A stretch of 64,000 nucleotides of DNA from Enterosoma sp963544395 (GCA_963544395.1 CAUUFA010000002.1:90751-154750), one strand, 5' to 3'; numbered from the stretch's first letter, positions 35,570-44,690 are shown. Numbers and translations are program-made. Notes: a model not told the origin generated them from the letters alone.

Positions 35570-36097
35570 ATGAACGTCAGCGTATATCTGAGCGCCAGAG
35601 AAGGGAAAAATCCGGATTTCCGTATCCTGGCTCAGCAGTTAGGAAACTATCTTGCCGAGAAACATCACACCCTCGTCTACGGCGCTTCCGACATGGGACT
35701 GATGAAAGTCTTAGCGGAAGCCACTATCGATCACGGAGGAGCTGTCATCGGTGTGACCTCTCCAGAATTTGAGAGATTTGTCAATCCGGAAGGACAAGAT
35801 ACTCTTTACTGCCAAACGATCGCCGATCGCCGAAAGAAGATGTATGACTTAGGAGAATTCTACATCGCCTTGCCAGGCGGCGTAGGAACCCTCGATGAGA
35901 TCAGTGAAGTCATCTGCTACACCATGCTCGCCAAAGAGCCGAAGAAAGTCTGCCTTCTCAACTATGAGGGCTATTATGATGCCCTTCAGGGTCAGATCTA
36001 TCAGATGGTACAGGAGAAGATGGTCGACCCTTCCATCATGAACCTCGTCCTCTTCCCGAAAGACCTCGATGAGCTCACGGCTCTGATGGAAGAATAA
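35570..36097 (+). CDS. LOG family nucleoside 5'-monophosphate phosphoribohydrolase
   Basis: This 175-residue Rossmann-like protein of the LOG/TIGR00730 family has the nucleotide-binding pattern YGASDMGLMK and the active-site motif LPGGVGTLDE, with its Glu. Family members split 5'-phosphoribosyl groups from adenine-type nucleotides, as in cytokinin activation. In bacteria without plant hosts the role is probably nucleotide salvage or clean-up. It is the last gene of a two-gene operon with the membrane DUF2188 protein. Confidence 0.88.
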   Translation: MNVSVYLSAREGKNPDFRILAQQLGNYLAEKHHTLVYGASDMGLMKVLAEATIDHGGAVIGVTSPEFERFVNPEGQDTLYCQTIADRRKKMYDLGEFYIALPGGVGTLDEISEVICYTMLAKEPKKVCLLNYEGYYDALQGQIYQMVQEKMVDPSIMNLVLFPKDLDELTALMEE

Positions 36098-36117
36098 CGT
36101 TCGATCGAGATACACTT

Positions 36118-36142
36118 GCCGGGCTAAGATGCCCGGCTTTTT
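36118..36142 (+). terminator. Terminator of the DUF2188/LOG operon
   Basis: GCCGGGC (36118-36124) pairs perfectly with GCCCGGC (36131-36137), followed by TTTTT. Confidence 0.82.
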
Positions 36143-36270
36143 GGTTGAAAACAGAACGGGGAAAAGCAAAAACCAGGGAAAATCAGCGCTAAGGAAAAGA
36201 ATGATAGAATTCATCATTTTTCTCTTTATTTTCCTTTAAGATGACAGAAAAATGAATCTGTATGAAACTT

Positions 36271-36284
36271 TGAAAGCTCTTTCA
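36271..36284. promoter_or_regulatory. cre-like palindrome before the glycerol operon
   Basis: TGAAAGCTCTTTCA is 13 of 14 identical to the ideal cre palindrome, but the central CG, usually the most conserved part, is CT. It lies 9 bases upstream of the -35 box. It fits catabolite control of glycerol use; binding is unproven. Confidence 0.5.
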
Positions 36285-36292
36285 ATTTTCCG

Positions 36293-36321
36293 TTGAAAAG
36301 CGATAATCGGCCTCCTATAAT
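36293..36321 (+). promoter_or_regulatory. Consensus promoter of the glycerol operon
   Basis: TTGAAA (36293-36298) and a perfect TATAAT (36316-36321) are 17 bases apart, 31 bases before the ATG. Confidence 0.8.
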
Positions 36322-36351
36322 CGAAATGTATATTTAAAGGAAGGACTCACA

Positions 36352-37818
36352 ATGAAATACGATATCGCTATCATCGGTGCTGGTATCACCGGTTGCTGCA
36401 TCGCCTTCGAACTCTCCAAGTACGACTGCCGTGTCGTCATCCTTGAGAAGGAGAACGATGTCAGCGAAAGAACCACCAAAGCAAACTCCGCCATCATCCA
36501 CGCCGGCTATGACCCGAAGCCCGGCACCAAAATGGCAAGGCTCAACGTCTTAGGCTCCGAGCTTGCCAAGCAGAACGCTGCGGTCATGAACTATCCCTAT
36601 CAGCAGATCGGTTCTCTCGTCTTAGGTTCCACTCCAGCGGATGAGAAACTGATCGATGAGCTTTATGAAAGAGGCGTCAGAAACGGCGTCAAAGGGATGA
36701 GAGTCCTCAAGAGCAGAGAGGAGATCCTCGCTCTCGGTGAGAAGAACCTCTCCGACAATATCTGCTATGCGCTCTATGCGCCAAGCGCTGCCATCGTCTA
36801 CCCTTGGCAGATGTGCCTCAGCTATGCGGAGAACGCATTGAAGAACGGCGTCGAGCTCAAGCTCAACACGGCGGTCAAAGATATCGAAGAGACCAAGGAC
36901 GGCTTCAGCATCAAGACCGATGGCGAGACGATTGAAGCCAACTACGTCATCAACTGCGCCGGCACGCATGCCGACGATATTTATCATCTCGCTCTCAAGG
37001 GCAGAAAAGCCGAGGATGACTTCACCATCATTCCTGCCAGAGGCGAGTACTACCTGTTAGACAAGAACCAGGGAAGCTTAGCCAGCCACGTCCTCTTCCA
37101 GACTCCTACCGAGAAAGGCAAGGGCGTCCTTGTCTCTCCCACGACAAACGGCAACCTCATTGTCGGACCTGATGCCGCCTTTGGCGATTCCACCAAGGAC
37201 GATGTCGGAAACACTCAGAAATCCATGGATTATGTCCGCGAGATGGCCTTAAGAACCTCACCGAAGATCGGCTTCGGACAGAATATCCGCAACTTCGCCG
37301 GCATCCGTGCCACCATCGCCGGAAGGGATGATTTCCTCATCGAGGAGTCCAAAGAAGTTCCGCACTTCATCAACTTCGCCGGCATCAAATCCCCAGGCCT
37401 TTCCTGCGGACCTGCCTTCGGTATCGAAGCGGTTGAAATGCTCCAGCGCTCTGGGCTTGACTTAACGGAGAAGAAGACGCCTTATCAGTGGGTGAGAAGG
37501 CCCGACTTTTTCAAAGATCTCAGCGAGGAAGAGAAGATTGCGAAGATCAAAGAAAATCCGCTCTATGGTCAGGTCATCTGCCGCTGTGAGACCATCACGC
37601 AGGCCGAGATCATCGCCGCGATGCATGAGATCATCCCAGCCAGGACGATCGACGGCGTCAAGAGACGGGTCAACGCCGGCATGGGTCGCTGCCAAGGCGG
37701 CTTCTGCGGACCGAAGGTCTTTGATCTGCTCCGCTCCGAATTAGGGCTTAACTGGAATGAAGTCTATCAGGATCGTAACGGATCCCAGGTCGTCGTCGCA
37801 AGGACCAAAGGAGAATAG
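36352..37818 (+). CDS. GlpA-like FAD-dependent glycerol-3-phosphate dehydrogenase
   Basis: This 488-residue flavoprotein of the DAO/GlpA type starts with the FAD motif GAGITGCC and has the DAO pattern RTTKANSAIIHAGYD near residue 42. The C-terminus (about 405-455) is a BFD-like [2Fe-2S] domain with CRCE and GMGRCQGGFC. It probably oxidises glycerol 3-phosphate to dihydroxyacetone phosphate. In clostridia this gene is typically followed by a second FAD oxidoreductase, a DUF1667 protein and often glpK, exactly the order here. AAGGAAGG precedes the ATG. Confidence 0.85.
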   Translation: MKYDIAIIGAGITGCCIAFELSKYDCRVVILEKENDVSERTTKANSAIIHAGYDPKPGTKMARLNVLGSELAKQNAAVMNYPYQQIGSLVLGSTPADEKLIDELYERGVRNGVKGMRVLKSREEILALGEKNLSDNICYALYAPSAAIVYPWQMCLSYAENALKNGVELKLNTAVKDIEETKDGFSIKTDGETIEANYVINCAGTHADDIYHLALKGRKAEDDFTIIPARGEYYLLDKNQGSLASHVLFQTPTEKGKGVLVSPTTNGNLIVGPDAAFGDSTKDDVGNTQKSMDYVREMALRTSPKIGFGQNIRNFAGIRATIAGRDDFLIEESKEVPHFINFAGIKSPGLSCGPAFGIEAVEMLQRSGLDLTEKKTPYQWVRRPDFFKDLSEEEKIAKIKENPLYGQVICRCETITQAEIIAAMHEIIPARTIDGVKRRVNAGMGRCQGGFCGPKVFDLLRSELGLNWNEVYQDRNGSQVVVARTKGE

Positions 37819-37822
37819 GAAA

Positions 37823-39091
37823 ATGGAAATCAAAGAAAGAAATCTGGTCATCATCGGCGGCGGTCCGGCAGGACTCGCAGCTGCCTATGGCGCTTATCAG
37901 GCCGGTGAGAGAGATATCCTCATTTTAGAGAGAGACCACCGTCTCGGTGGCATCCTCAATCAGTGTATTCACAACGGATTCGGCCTGCACCGTTTCAAAG
38001 AGGAGCTCTCCGGTCCCGAATATGCGCAACGCTACATCGACATGGTCGCGAGCACCAACGTCGAAGTTCAGTCGGATACGATGGTCATCGATTTAACGCC
38101 CGATCACATGATCACGGCGATGTCCTCCCACAACGGACTTGAGAAAATCCACGCTAAAGCCATCATCCTCTCGATGGGTTGCCGTGAGAGACCAAGAGGC
38201 GCCATCTCTACCCCAGGCGATAGAGTCGCTGGCATTTACACGGCAGGTGCTGCTCAGAAATACTGCAACATCGACGGCTATCTTGTCGGAAATAAAATCG
38301 TCATCCTTGGATCCGGCGACATCGGTCTGATTATGGCTAGACGTATGACCTTAGAAGGTGCCAAGGTCTTAGCCGATGTTGAACTCTGCCCTTATTCCAA
38401 CGGCCTCAACCGAAACATCGCCCAGTGTCTCAACGATTTCAATATTCCGCTCTACCTCTCCCACACCGTCACCGACATCCAGTCGGATCCGGAGAACAAG
38501 AGAGTCAAATCCGTCACCATCATGAAGGTCGACGAGCATCGGAAGATCGTTCCGGGAAGCGAGATCACCTTCGATTGCGATACCTTGCTTCTTTCCGTTG
38601 GTCTGATTCCAGAAAATGAGCTGACGACGAAAGCCGGAATCGTCATCGATCCCCGAACCCGCGGTGCCAAAGTCAAGGACAACCTTGAGACGAGCGTCGA
38701 TGGCATCTTCGCCTGCGGCAACGTCCTTCAGGTTCACGATCTTGTCGACAATGTCTCCAAAGAAGGTGAAAGGGCTGGCGCTAACGCGGCAGCCTTCATC
38801 CAGTCGGGTGAAGTCAGCGGTGAACTTGTCGAGTGCACACCTCTTCCGGGCATCAACTATCTCTGCCCACAGTGCATCCGCAAAAATGCCAAAGACGAAG
38901 CGGTCGATCTCTTCTTCCGTGTCCATGAACCTAACGGCAAGTGCAAGATCATCGCCAGGGTCGGTGACAAAGTCATCACCTCGGTCATGAAGATCCGTGC
39001 CGTTCCTTCCGAGATGGAATCGATCCGCATCCGTCTAACGGATATCCAGGACGCCAAAGAAGTGAAAGTCTCAATCGAGGAGGTCAAGTAA
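37823..39091 (+). CDS. FAD-dependent oxidoreductase, GlpB-position partner
   Basis: The ATG at 37823 follows AAAGGAG. A longer in-frame start would overlap the previous gene by 62 bases. The 422-residue product has two dinucleotide folds, IIGGGPAGLAAAYGA near 13 and ILGSGDIGLIMA near 180. It also has MGCRERPRG near 135 and CPQCIRKNAK near 355. It resembles the NAD(P)/FAD subunit of the three-part anaerobic glycerol-3-phosphate dehydrogenase systems of Bacillota. It probably passes electrons from the GlpA-like subunit to an acceptor. It is coupled to the DUF1667 gene after one base. Confidence 0.83.
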   Translation: MEIKERNLVIIGGGPAGLAAAYGAYQAGERDILILERDHRLGGILNQCIHNGFGLHRFKEELSGPEYAQRYIDMVASTNVEVQSDTMVIDLTPDHMITAMSSHNGLEKIHAKAIILSMGCRERPRGAISTPGDRVAGIYTAGAAQKYCNIDGYLVGNKIVILGSGDIGLIMARRMTLEGAKVLADVELCPYSNGLNRNIAQCLNDFNIPLYLSHTVTDIQSDPENKRVKSVTIMKVDEHRKIVPGSEITFDCDTLLLSVGLIPENELTTKAGIVIDPRTRGAKVKDNLETSVDGIFACGNVLQVHDLVDNVSKEGERAGANAAAFIQSGEVSGELVECTPLPGINYLCPQCIRKNAKDEAVDLFFRVHEPNGKCKIIARVGDKVITSVMKIRAVPSEMESIRIRLTDIQDAKEVKVSIEEVK

Positions 39092-39092
39092 A

Positions 39093-39446
39093 ATGATCCA
39101 TAAATTCATCTGCATCCAGTGCCCTAGAGGCTGCCATCTTGAAGTCGATGATGAGACCATGACCGTCACGGGCAATTCCTGTCCTCGCGGCGAAGCCTAC
39201 GGCAAGGCGGAAGTCACCAATCCGGTCAGAACCATCACTTCGACGATCCGCATCCAAGGTGCGGAATCACCGAGAGTATCGGTCAGAACAGATAAGCCCA
39301 TTTCGAAGAAGCTGATGTTCGATGTCATGAAAGAGCTCGACCGTGTTCAGGTTCAGGCTCCGGTCAAAGTCGGAGACATCGCCGTCCACAACATCTTAGG
39401 AACCGACGTCAACATCATCATCACCAAACAGATGGAGAGAATCTGA
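39093..39446 (+). CDS. DUF1667 Cys-rich protein of the glycerol operon
   Basis: This 117-residue protein has an N-terminal cysteine set, CIQCPRGCHLEV then NSCPRG, able to hold a metal or Fe-S centre. It also has the DUF1667 middle part with RTITSTIRIQG. It nearly always accompanies GlpA/GlpB-like flavoproteins and is likely the small electron-transfer subunit that stands in for GlpC. The role is inferred from this association. Confidence 0.85.
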   Translation: MIHKFICIQCPRGCHLEVDDETMTVTGNSCPRGEAYGKAEVTNPVRTITSTIRIQGAESPRVSVRTDKPISKKLMFDVMKELDRVQVQAPVKVGDIAVHNILGTDVNIIITKQMERI

Positions 39447-39448
39447 CC

Positions 39449-40972
39449 ATGGAAGAAAAAGAGCAAATCAAGCGCCGTTATATCATCTCTCTCGATCAGG
39501 GAACCACCTCGTCAAGAGCGGTCGTCTTCGATAACTTCGGACACGTCGTCCAGGTCGTTCAGAAAGAGTTCCGTCAGTTTTTTCCTCAGCCCGGCTGGGT
39601 CGAGCATGATCCGATGGAGATCTGGTCCTCTCAGTATTCCGTCATGACCGAGGCCATCGCTCTCTGCGGCATCCGCCCCTATCACATCAAAGCAATCGGC
39701 ATCACTAACCAGCGTGAAACCACGATCGTCTGGGACAAGATCACCGGTAAGCCGATCTATAACGCCATCGTCTGGCAGTGCAGAAGAACAGCACCGATCG
39801 TCGAACAGGTCAGAAAAGACGGCCTTGAGGAATACATCCGCAAGACCACCGGCCTCGTGTTGGATCCTTATTTCTGTGCGACCAAGATCAAGTGGATTCT
39901 CGACAATGTCGAGGGAGCCAAAGAAAAATCCATGCGCGGCGAGCTCCTCTTTGGCACAGTCGATACCTGGCTGATGTGGAAGCTGACCGAAGGCAAAGTC
40001 TTCGCCACCGATTACACAAACGCCTCCAGGACCATGCTCTTTGACATCAACAACCTCAAGTGGGATAAGAAACTCTGCGACTACTTCGGCATTCCGATGT
40101 GCATGCTTCCGGAAGTCAGACCGAGCAGCTGCATTTTCGGCTTCTGCAACATCTTCGATACCGAGATTCCAATTGCTGGTGTTGCCGGAGACCAGCAAGC
40201 CGCTTTGTATGGACAGACCTGCTTCCGTCAGGGTGAGTGCAAAACCACCTACGGGACTGGTTGCTTCCTTCTGATGAACACCGGCTCGAAGTGCGTCCAG
40301 TCGAAGAACGGACTCGTCACCACGTTGGCGGCTTCTACCGACGCGAAAGGTAAGCCGCAGTACGCCTTAGAAGGTTCCGTCTTTGTCGGCGGTGCTGTCG
40401 TTCAGTGGGTCAGAGATCAGATGCGCTTCATCGTCGATAGCAGCGATACCGAGTACTTTGCCGAGAAAGCGAAGGATAACGGCGGCGTCTATATGGTTCC
40501 AGCCTTCACCGGCTTAGGGGCTCCGAACTGGGATCCCTATGCCAGAGGCACGATCTTCGGCATCACCCGCGGCACCAACCGTCTTCACATCGTCCGCGCG
40601 GCTTTGGAGTCGATCGCCTATCAGGTCACTGACCTCATCGATGCGATGAGCAAGGATACCGCGATGCACATCCGGACCTTGAAAGTCGATGGCGGCGCCT
40701 CAAAGAACAACTTCCTGATGCAGTTCCAGGCCGATATCGCCGATCTCAACATCACGCGGGGATCGACGGCGGAATATACTGCCTTAGGTGTCTGCTTCCT
40801 TGCTGGACTTGCCGTCGGTGTCTTCAAGGACACGGCAGAGATCAAGAGCCTCTACGAGAAGGAGAAAACCTTCCGCCCGAGTATGGACGAAGCCAAGAGA
40901 GCCCACAACCTTTGCAAGTGGCATAAGGCGGTCAGGATGTGCCGAGGCTGGGAAGATACCTCTACCGACTAA
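39449..40972 (+). CDS. glpK: Glycerol kinase
   Basis: The 507-residue FGGY-family kinase has SLDQGTTSSRAVVFD at the N-terminus, the substrate loop ITNQRETTIVWD, CRRTAPI, GVAGDQQAALYGQ, and GLGAPNWDPYARG with the ATP-site motif. It phosphorylates glycerol to glycerol 3-phosphate, the substrate of the dehydrogenase encoded three genes upstream. GGAGAG lies 8 bases before the ATG, inside the DUF1667 gene end. No glycerol facilitator gene is in the window. Confidence 0.96.
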   Translation: MEEKEQIKRRYIISLDQGTTSSRAVVFDNFGHVVQVVQKEFRQFFPQPGWVEHDPMEIWSSQYSVMTEAIALCGIRPYHIKAIGITNQRETTIVWDKITGKPIYNAIVWQCRRTAPIVEQVRKDGLEEYIRKTTGLVLDPYFCATKIKWILDNVEGAKEKSMRGELLFGTVDTWLMWKLTEGKVFATDYTNASRTMLFDINNLKWDKKLCDYFGIPMCMLPEVRPSSCIFGFCNIFDTEIPIAGVAGDQQAALYGQTCFRQGECKTTYGTGCFLLMNTGSKCVQSKNGLVTTLAASTDAKGKPQYALEGSVFVGGAVVQWVRDQMRFIVDSSDTEYFAEKAKDNGGVYMVPAFTGLGAPNWDPYARGTIFGITRGTNRLHIVRAALESIAYQVTDLIDAMSKDTAMHIRTLKVDGGASKNNFLMQFQADIADLNITRGSTAEYTALGVCFLAGLAVGVFKDTAEIKSLYEKEKTFRPSMDEAKRAHNLCKWHKAVRMCRGWEDTSTD

Positions 40973-40976
40973 CATC

Positions 40977-41000
40977 AACCTGGGTCAGAAGCCCAGTTTT
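40977..41000 (+). terminator. Short terminator of the glycerol operon
   Basis: CTGGG (40980-40984) pairs with CCCAG (40992-40996), extended by two A-T pairs past a mismatch and followed by TTTT. It is weak. Confidence 0.5.
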
Positions 41001-41032
41001 CCGCTTCTCTTTCGGTGAAGCTCTTTCTAATC

Positions 41033-41061
41033 TTGCTTATCTCTTTTTCCCTTTGTATAGT
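41033..41061 (+). promoter_or_regulatory. Promoter of guaB
   Basis: TTGCTT (41033-41038) and TATAGT (41056-41061) are 17 bases apart. A leader of about 55 bases follows with no riboswitch fold that I can see. Confidence 0.65.
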
Positions 41062-41121
41062 AGACAGCAATAGTCGTTTTTTGACGAAAGACTCCGTCTG
41101 AACAAATGAAAGGAACACACC

Positions 41122-42594
41122 ATGAGAAAAGACAAGTTTGCCGGTGAAGGAATCACGTTTGACGACGTTTTGCTTCTGCCCCGTTACTCCGAGATCACTC
41201 CGGATATGGTCAGCCTCAGAAGCCGGTTGACGAAGCACATCACCCTCAACATTCCTTTCCTCAGTGCAGCGATGGATACCGTCACTGAGTCCCAGATGGC
41301 CATCGCCATGGCTCGAGAAGGGGGTATCGGTATCATCCATAAGAACATGTCGATCGAGCGTCAGGCCGATGAAGCAGACAAGGTCAAGCGCAGCGAGAAT
41401 GGCGTCATCACCGAGCCGATCACCCTGACGAAGGAGAAGAAGCTCTTCGATGCCCTTCAGCTGATGGCAAAATACCATATCTCCGGAATCCCTGTCGTGG
41501 ACGAAGAGAATCATCTCATCGGCATCATCACCAACCGCGACATCAAGTTCGAGACCGATATGTCGAAGAAAGTCGACGAGGTCATGACGAAAGAGAACCT
41601 CATCGTCGGGAAAGTCGGAACCTCTCTCTCCGATGCGAAACTCATCTTAGGCAAAGCTAAGAAGGAAAAACTGCCCATCGTCGATGACGAGTATCATCTT
41701 AAGGGTCTCATCACCGTCAAGGATATCGATAAGATCCAGCAGTTTCCTCACTCCGCCAAAGACAAATACGGAAGATTATTATGCGGTGCCGGAATCGGCA
41801 TCACCTCCGATATGCTTCAACGGGCGGATGCCCTCATCAAAGTCGGTGTCGATGTCCTCGTTCTTGATTCCGCTCACGGCGATTCCCGAAACGTCGTCGA
41901 AGCTCTCCGCCTCTTGAAGAAGACCTATCCGGAGATCGACATCATCGCCGGCAACATCGCCACCTATGAAGGGGCAAAAGATCTGATGGCAGCCGGAGCC
42001 GATGCCGTCAAGGTCGGCATGGGGCCTGGATCCATCTGTACGACAAGAATCATCTCCGGCATGGGTGTGCCTCAGATCACCGCCATCATGGAAGCAAAGC
42101 GAGCCTCGGAGGAATTCGACTGCCCTATCATCGGAGACGGCGGCATCAAGTATTCCGGCGACATCACCAAAGCCTTGGCCGCCGGAGCTGACACCGTCAT
42201 GTGCGGTGCACTCTTCGGCGGCTGCGAGGAGGCGCCAGGTGAGACGGAGCTCTTCCGCGGGCGTAAATTCAAAGTCTACCGCGGCATGGGTTCGCTAGGC
42301 GCGATGCAGCAGGCTCACGGCTCCGCGGACCGTTACTTCCAGTCCGGTCATCAGAAGCTTGTTCCCGAAGGTGTCGAAGGGCGTGTGCCTTTCCGCGGCA
42401 CGGTTTCGGATGTGATCTTCGAGCTTTTAGGCGGTATCCGCTCCGGCATGGGTTATCTCGGATGCAGCACCATCCCTGAGCTTCAGGAGAAGAGCCAGTT
42501 TATCAAGATCACCAACGCCTCCCTTCGGGAATCCCACCCTCACGACATCGACATCACGAAGGAAGCGCCGAACTATTCTATCGATGCCAAATAG
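41122..42594 (+). CDS. guaB: IMP dehydrogenase
   Basis: This 490-residue enzyme starts FAGEGITFDDVLLLP, has a pair of CBS domains (about 90-205), and the catalytic loop GMGPGSICTT with its active Cys near residue 304. It also has GDGGIKYSGD and the flap YRGMGSLGAM. It converts IMP to XMP with NAD in guanine nucleotide synthesis, so it supplies the GTP used by the cyclases. The ribosome site AAAGGA lies 7 bases before the ATG. The gene is followed closely by a GGDEF gene. Confidence 0.97.
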   Translation: MRKDKFAGEGITFDDVLLLPRYSEITPDMVSLRSRLTKHITLNIPFLSAAMDTVTESQMAIAMAREGGIGIIHKNMSIERQADEADKVKRSENGVITEPITLTKEKKLFDALQLMAKYHISGIPVVDEENHLIGIITNRDIKFETDMSKKVDEVMTKENLIVGKVGTSLSDAKLILGKAKKEKLPIVDDEYHLKGLITVKDIDKIQQFPHSAKDKYGRLLCGAGIGITSDMLQRADALIKVGVDVLVLDSAHGDSRNVVEALRLLKKTYPEIDIIAGNIATYEGAKDLMAAGADAVKVGMGPGSICTTRIISGMGVPQITAIMEAKRASEEFDCPIIGDGGIKYSGDITKALAAGADTVMCGALFGGCEEAPGETELFRGRKFKVYRGMGSLGAMQQAHGSADRYFQSGHQKLVPEGVEGRVPFRGTVSDVIFELLGGIRSGMGYLGCSTIPELQEKSQFIKITNASLRESHPHDIDITKEAPNYSIDAK

Positions 42595-42638
42595 TCGATT
42601 TTCATCTATTCGTTGCGATAAAACGGAGTTTACCGGAT

Positions 42639-44021
42639 ATGCTGAAACATCATTGTCTACAGCCCATGGAAACGGATGAATACCGCATTCTGACCGAAGC
42701 GTTGGGTCATAGCCTTGGCTATGCCTCCTTTGAGGAGTTCCACGAGGCGATCCTCTTTTTCAAAGTTGATCTCAATCGAAACGTCATCTTAAAAGTCGAT
42801 TTTGCCGCGGATCGCCATATGTCGGATGAGAAGTGGGACGGATTAGAGTATGCCTTCTTCCTGCAGGATCTCATCCGCCGTAACTACATCAGCGACAATA
42901 TGATCTGCCAGGAGTTCTTCGATTCGAAGAACATTCTGGCTCATCTTGCCAATCAGAACACCTACTTCGAGCAGAAATACGTCACGATAGACGGGGAGAA
43001 GACAACGCATCGCATCGCGTTGGCACAGATACGGAGCAGTGAGAACGAGAAGACGGTCAGCTTTGCCATCGTCAACATCGATCAGTATGAGACCAAGCTT
43101 CACGAGATGACGATGAACGCTCAGGTCGATTTCTTAACCGGAGTCTACAACCGAAGAGGACTCGATGCCAGAGTCGAAAACTACCTGAGGATCTCGAAGG
43201 ACAGGCGCTTTGCCTTCGTCTCGATGGACATCGATGACTTCAAAAGTATCAACGACCTTTATGGCCATGCGATCGGAGATGATATCCTCATCACGCTCGC
43301 CAACAACATGCGGGATGTTTTTGGAAAGAAAGCCCTTGTTGCTAGGATGGGAGGCGATGAATTCGTCGCTCTTCTTCAGGATACTTCCAAGGAAGAATCC
43401 CTGCGCCTGATCGAAACCTTCTCCGCGATGAAGCACTGCTTCAAGAAGTTCGATAAGCTCGTGGAATTCACCGTCTCCATCGGTGTCTCCTTCTATCCGG
43501 AGACCTCCCGTGAGTATGCGGAGCTCACTCGTCAGGCTGACCTGGCCCTCTATGCGGCGAAGATCAAAGGGAAGAACACCTATCGCGTCTACTGCAGCAT
43601 CATGGAGACCCTCTCGCGCTCCCAGCTCGGCTTTTCCTTGACCGATCTCATCAACGGCTTCCCCGGCGCGATCATCATCTACAAGAACAATGAGAGAGGC
43701 GATATCCTCTTTGCCAACAACCTGATGGCGAAGATCTGCGAGTGCGAGAACACCGATGACTTCTTCGAATTCACCAACCGCTCCTTCACCCAGATGGTTC
43801 ATTCCGAGGACAGAGCAAGAGTGCTTGAGGCGATTTCATCTCAGATCGAAAAAAGCGACAACCTCTGCTTCGACTGCATCACCTACCGCATCAAAACCAG
43901 ACTTGGCAACGTGAAGCGGATCTTCGATGCCGGACACTTGGTTCACAACGAACACTTCGGCGATATCTTCTTCGTCTATCTCCTCGATGAGGAATTCAAA
44001 GAGCAGCTGTTACAAGGGTAG
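42639..44021 (+). CDS. Soluble GGDEF protein with C-terminal PAS-like domain
   Basis: This 460-residue protein has no membrane segment. The N-terminal 160 residues look PAS-like. The GGDEF domain (about 165-325) has DFLTGVYNRRG, SMDIDDFK, NDLYGHAIGD and intact RMGGDEF, without an RxxD I-site. Residues 335-455 resemble another PAS domain (GFPGAIIIYKN, ILFANNLMAKIC), giving a less common order with a sensor after the catalytic domain. It begins 44 bases after guaB and may share its transcript, tying c-di-GMP synthesis to guanine supply. Confidence 0.82.
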   Translation: MLKHHCLQPMETDEYRILTEALGHSLGYASFEEFHEAILFFKVDLNRNVILKVDFAADRHMSDEKWDGLEYAFFLQDLIRRNYISDNMICQEFFDSKNILAHLANQNTYFEQKYVTIDGEKTTHRIALAQIRSSENEKTVSFAIVNIDQYETKLHEMTMNAQVDFLTGVYNRRGLDARVENYLRISKDRRFAFVSMDIDDFKSINDLYGHAIGDDILITLANNMRDVFGKKALVARMGGDEFVALLQDTSKEESLRLIETFSAMKHCFKKFDKLVEFTVSIGVSFYPETSREYAELTRQADLALYAAKIKGKNTYRVYCSIMETLSRSQLGFSLTDLINGFPGAIIIYKNNERGDILFANNLMAKICECENTDDFFEFTNRSFTQMVHSEDRARVLEAISSQIEKSDNLCFDCITYRIKTRLGNVKRIFDAGHLVHNEHFGDIFFVYLLDEEFKEQLLQG

Positions 44022-44024
44022 ACG

Positions 44025-44058
44025 GAAAAAGCGGAGCTGATGAGAGTTCCGCTTTTTC
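44025..44058. terminator. Bidirectional terminator
   Basis: GAAAAAGCGGA (44025-44035) pairs perfectly with TCCGCTTTTTC (44048-44058), between the converging GGDEF and mscL genes. Confidence 0.82.
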
Positions 44059-44078
44059 GGTATCCGGGATCTGGCTTC

Positions 44079-44690
44079 CTACTTCTGCTCTTCCTGCGCT
44101 TTCTTGCTAGCGATCTTGGCTTCCATCGCAAGTCTCTTCTCGTGAAGGTTAGTGAAGACCTTGACGATGATGAAGAGAGTCAGAGCGATGACAAGGAAGG
44201 AGATGATGGCGTTGATGAAGACGCCCCAATCGATGACGGCAGACATGTTGTAGGTGTATGTCGTTCCATGCAGCGTGTAGAGGCCTAAGAGCGAACCTTT
44301 CCACTGAAGGAAGGTCGCATCATTGACCGAGATGTTGACACCGCTGTTCTTGGCGAACTGAATGGTCATGTCATTGACATCGGCAGAGGAGAACCGCTGG
44401 CCGATGTTCGGAACACCAGCCTGAGCGGCATTGATTGCCGGAAGAACCGTGACGAGACCCTTGAGGCCGCCCGGGACAGCCCAGGTGCAGAGGCTGAGAA
44501 GGATGTTGGTGAAGGCGGTGACGATCGCGTTGAACGCGCCGCCCATGATGACACCGACGGACATGTCGAGGACATTGCCACGGTTGATGAACTTCTTGAA
44601 TTCAGCCCAGAAAGTTTTGCCTTCCTGTTTTTTCTTTTCCTTCAAGGCTTGCTTCTCTTCTTTGGACAGCTTGATTTTGATTTTTTCCAT
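44079..44690 (-). CDS. mscL: Large-conductance mechanosensitive channel MscL, long form
   Basis: The protein has 203 residues, against about 135 for typical MscL. The first membrane helix has GNVLDMSVGVIMGGAFN, the pore-lining signature. A second helix lies near residues 150-175. The periplasmic loop between them is about 70 residues, much longer than usual, and both ends are very Lys/Glu-rich. It should open under membrane tension during osmotic downshock. The ribosome site GGGAGGG is rather far (11 bases) from the ATG. Confidence 0.9.
   Translation of the reverse strand: MEKIKIKLSKEEKQALKEKKKQEGKTFWAEFKKFINRGNVLDMSVGVIMGGAFNAIVTAFTNILLSLCTWAVPGGLKGLVTVLPAINAAQAGVPNIGQRFSSADVNDMTIQFAKNSGVNISVNDATFLQWKGSLLGLYTLHGTTYTYNMSAVIDWGVFINAIISFLVIALTLFIIVKVFTNLHEKRLAMEAKIASKKAQEEQK

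Noticed and set aside
41062..41121. A riboswitch in the guaB leader
   Set aside because: The leader is only about 55 bases and shows no purine or PRPP riboswitch fold or terminator.
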